From NCBI GenBank assembly GCA_019312685.1, contig JAFDCR010000179.1, forward strand, positions 1 to 7,400: 7,400 nt of DNA, written 5' to 3'. The notes under the pieces were generated by a model. That model saw only the letters and a program-made list of their open reading frames with translations. It ran no database searches and had not been told where the DNA came from. Numbering within the stretch: position 1 is the stretch's first letter; every line of letters starts with the position of its first letter. Position numbers and translations under genes: made by a program. This DNA comes from Deltaproteobacteria bacterium (GTDB taxonomy: Bacteria; Desulfobacterota; Desulfobulbia; Desulfobulbales; BM004). Shown here piece by piece: positions 5,905 through 7,400 of this stretch.

Positions 5905-6357
5905 ATGAAAAAAATCGTAATCATTACAGTGTGGTTCATTGTTGCCGGTATTGCACTGAATGCTCAGGCTGCCAGCGTAACCTTTAATCCCCCGGAGGTT
6001 GTGCTCCAGGTCGCGCCCGGACAGACAGGCCGGACCTATATTAAGGTTGATGGATATTCAAACAAAGCCTATTCACTCTATTTTCTTGTCGGCACAAAAA
6101 GAAAAAAAAGCAATATCCCGCATGGCTGGATGACCTCGGCTTATTTATGGCTTGAATCCGAAACCGCCGGGACCTCATCCAATGCAATGATTCTTGTGGT
6201 TGACGTGCCGCAGAATGCCAAGCCCGGCACATACTCCGCCTTGCTTGAACCGGATGATCTGCGGAGCAGCGAACCCATAGTCAGCAGCGGGGTAAGTGTC
6301 ACCATAGAAGTTCCAGACCCCCAAAAAAAGGGGCTGTTATCCGACGCCCGGTATTAG
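5905..6357 (+). CDS. Small secreted beta-sandwich-like protein, family unknown
   Basis: The 150-residue product starts with a clear signal peptide (MKKIVIITVWFIVAGIALNAQA, probable cleavage after Ala22), so it is exported. The mature part alternates short strands with turns: FNPPEVVLQVAPGQTG, YIKVDGYSNKAYSLYFLVG, GWMTSAYLWLE, AMILVVDVPQNAKPGTYSALL and GVSVTIEVPDP. The layout, P-x-x-V-x-L-x-V-x-P-G-Q-T-G early and VP-x-x-A-x-PGTY late, is typical of Ig-like or NEW3-type beta-sandwiches that lie beside other extracellular domains. No catalytic motif, cysteine or membrane anchor is visible in the mature part. I do not recognise a named family. The ATG has no obvious Shine-Dalgarno, only an A-rich run upstream. 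It is the only intact plus-strand gene in the window and stands alone. Confidence 0.82.
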   Translation: MKKIVIITVWFIVAGIALNAQAASVTFNPPEVVLQVAPGQTGRTYIKVDGYSNKAYSLYFLVGTKRKKSNIPHGWMTSAYLWLESETAGTSSNAMILVVDVPQNAKPGTYSALLEPDDLRSSEPIVSSGVSVTIEVPDPQKKGLLSDARY

Positions 6358-6419
6358 GCGAGTTTTATAAGCGCTGATATAATTAGTACAGTGTCCCGGA
6401 ATTTTCCCGCAGGAACATC

Positions 6420-6433
6420 TTATTGTCAGGCCT
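6420..6433. repeat. Left copy of 14-bp direct repeat flanking the TauE/SafE gene
   Basis: TTATTGTCAGGCCT here matches TTACTGTCAGGCCT at 7372-7385 in 13 of 14 positions and in the same orientation. Both are followed by C-rich sequence (GCCCCCGCC here). The exporter gene and the ORF6N remnant lie between the two copies. Confidence 0.5.
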
Positions 6434-6446
6434 GCCCCCGCCTCAC

Positions 6447-7169
6447 CTATGCTCCTTTCCAGATCATTAAAATTCCCATGGCCAGCAGCAGGTAATGCAG
6501 CAGTTTGAGGTAGGCGCTGGTATCGATCCTGTCATAGAGCAGGGAACCGATTAACACGCCGATAATAACCACCGGGGCCGATAACAGGAAGTAGTGAAGG
6601 ACCAGGCTGGTAGTCAGCCCGGTAAGGGCATGCGCCGTGATTACAGTCAAGCCGCCGGTCAGGAAGAATCCCGACAGGGTAGCCTTGATCGCATTTTTAT
6701 CCCAGCCTCTCAGGGTGGCGTAAATAATGGTCGGAGGCCCGCCGGCACTGAAGGCGCTGCTGATCGCACCGGTAAAAAATCCAGCCGCGTAAGCCCACCG
6801 GGGATGGATGCTGCGTGGCTGCTGTCTGCCTGTCAGACGATACAGGACATAGACGATAAGCATGACGCCCATGAGCACACTCAGCAGTCCGGTCGGCGCT
6901 TTTTTCAGAACCAGGGTCCCGACTGCCACGCCTGGAATGCAGCCGAACAGCAGGGGAAGGATCTTGCTCCGGTCAATATGCTTTCGCAGACGCAGCGAGA
7001 GAAATGCGGTTATCAGAATGCCCAGGAGGCTGCAGAGCGGCACGGCGGTCTTTATGTCAATAAACAGGCTCAGCAGGGGAATTGCCAGCAGGCCGAATCC
7101 GAAACCTGTGACCCCCTGGGTGAAGCCGGCAACCAGAAATATGAGAAACAGAAAAAAATATACCGTCAT
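6447..7169 (-). CDS. TauE/SafE family membrane exporter
   Basis: The 240-residue product is almost entirely hydrophobic, with about eight membrane segments, and has the two-fold internal repeat of the TauE/SafE family. The first half begins with GFTQGVTGFGFGLLAIPLL (15-33). The second half begins with GFFTGAISSAFSAGGPP (130-146), the conserved signature of the second repeat. The family exports sulfite or small organosulfur and organic anions across the inner membrane; the substrate here is not assignable. The start is taken at ATG 7169, which opens directly into the first membrane segment (MTVYFFLFLIFLVAG) and gives the usual family length. The frame stays open to ATG 7328, but those 53 extra residues are polar, unlike the family, and lie opposite an ORF6N tail on the other strand. 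ATG 7229 is a less likely alternative. No sulfur-metabolism neighbour is present. Confidence 0.88.
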   Translation of the reverse strand: MTVYFFLFLIFLVAGFTQGVTGFGFGLLAIPLLSLFIDIKTAVPLCSLLGILITAFLSLRLRKHIDRSKILPLLFGCIPGVAVGTLVLKKAPTGLLSVLMGVMLIVYVLYRLTGRQQPRSIHPRWAYAAGFFTGAISSAFSAGGPPTIIYATLRGWDKNAIKATLSGFFLTGGLTVITAHALTGLTTSLVLHYFLLSAPVVIIGVLIGSLLYDRIDTSAYLKLLHYLLLAMGILMIWKGA

Positions 7170-7239
7170 AAAATTCAGCCCACAGTTTGATGGAATAGGG
7201 TGCAGATACCTGGCAAAATCCAGGAACATAATACCCCAT

Positions 7240-7347
7240 TTAGAAACAATGGGAGAAAAATATGATAGGCAATTCAAAATTGTGTTCGATGCTATAAAAC
7301 AATTACTTGCAGAAGAGAAAACACCCAAAAGAAAGATCGGGTTTTAA
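7240..7347 (+). pseudogene. C-terminal remnant of an ORF6N-domain DNA-binding protein
   Basis: The plus-strand frame reads LETMGEKYDRQFKIVFDAIK, then QLLAEEKTPKRKIGF, then TAA (7345-7347). This is the characteristic end of ORF6N-domain proteins: a coiled segment ending in KYD-x-QFK-V-FDAI-x-QLL, a short proline/lysine linker and a terminal RKIGF. These proteins are DNA-binding regulators common in phages and mobile islands. Everything N-terminal of about 7240 is missing; the sequence upstream in the same frame is antisense to the exporter and does not resemble the family. Only about 35 of the usual 150-plus residues remain, so this is a dead 3' fragment left by a deletion or rearrangement. 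Confidence 0.72.
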
Positions 7348-7371
7348 TAAAATAAAAATTTTCCATTTATG

Positions 7372-7385
7372 TTACTGTCAGGCCT
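7372..7385. repeat. Right copy of 14-bp direct repeat flanking the TauE/SafE gene
   Basis: TTACTGTCAGGCCT repeats the copy at 6420-6433 with one mismatch, same orientation, about 950 bp away, and is followed by CCCGCCGC. It lies just beyond the ORF6N remnant. Confidence 0.5.
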
Positions 7386-7400
7386 CCCGCCGCTACTTAG

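Noticed and set aside
6594..7190. Plus-strand frame of 198 codons
   Set aside because: Glutamine- and arginine-rich translation typical of antisense to a hydrophobic membrane protein.
7170..7328. N-terminal extension of the exporter to ATG 7328
   Set aside because: The added residues are polar and unlike the family, and the other strand encodes the ORF6N tail there.

Overview
The window looks like an accessory stretch of a Gram-negative environmental bacterium. Three genes encode exported or membrane-anchored proteins, and a fourth encodes a polytopic exporter. The tandem bacterial Ig-like and cadherin-like modules, the AT-rich heptamer repeats and the decayed toxin/DNA-binding genes are the sort of content I associate with Desulfobacterota and similar anaerobes. 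That placement is inference from style; there is no marker gene here. No rRNA, tRNA, CRISPR array or complete insertion sequence was seen.

Most genes are on the minus strand, so the window reads from right to left. Positions 1-2769 (minus) hold the first 923 codons of a very large secreted protein that runs off the left edge. It has a signal peptide, one Ig-like domain, six cadherin-like domains of two alternating kinds, two more Ig-like domains and a glucodextranase-B-like domain. After a 310-base gap comes an intact family 43 glycoside hydrolase relative with an N-terminal membrane anchor or signal (3080-4072), then a small stand-alone protein resembling domain II of elongation factor Tu (4131-4388). 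A minus-strand terminator lies at 4459-4495.

Next is a HicAB toxin-antitoxin locus (4661-5353). The HicB antitoxin is intact. HicA is broken: its first 28 codons and its last 43 codons both match the family, but they are separated by 32 extra bases containing an inverted repeat. Two palindromic operator-like sites 22 bp apart overlap the promoter in front of hicA. The following 500 bases hold no intact gene, only a possible decayed reading frame and a strong dyad over a candidate promoter.

The right third has a plus-strand gene for a small secreted beta-sandwich-like protein of unknown family (5905-6357), a minus-strand TauE/SafE family exporter (6447-7169), and the C-terminal tail of an ORF6N-domain DNA-binding protein on the plus strand (7240-7347). 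That tail sits in the apparent 5' extension of the exporter frame and argues for the shorter exporter start. A 14-bp imperfect direct repeat flanks the exporter and this remnant.

The genes do not form one pathway. The giant adhesin-like protein and the glycoside hydrolase could both act at the cell surface, but nothing in the sequence ties them together beyond strand and proximity. No convincing new multi-gene system is visible. The most informative items are the specific disruption of hicA, the operators around it, the architecture of the large repeat protein, and the unassigned secreted protein with its dyad-controlled leader.
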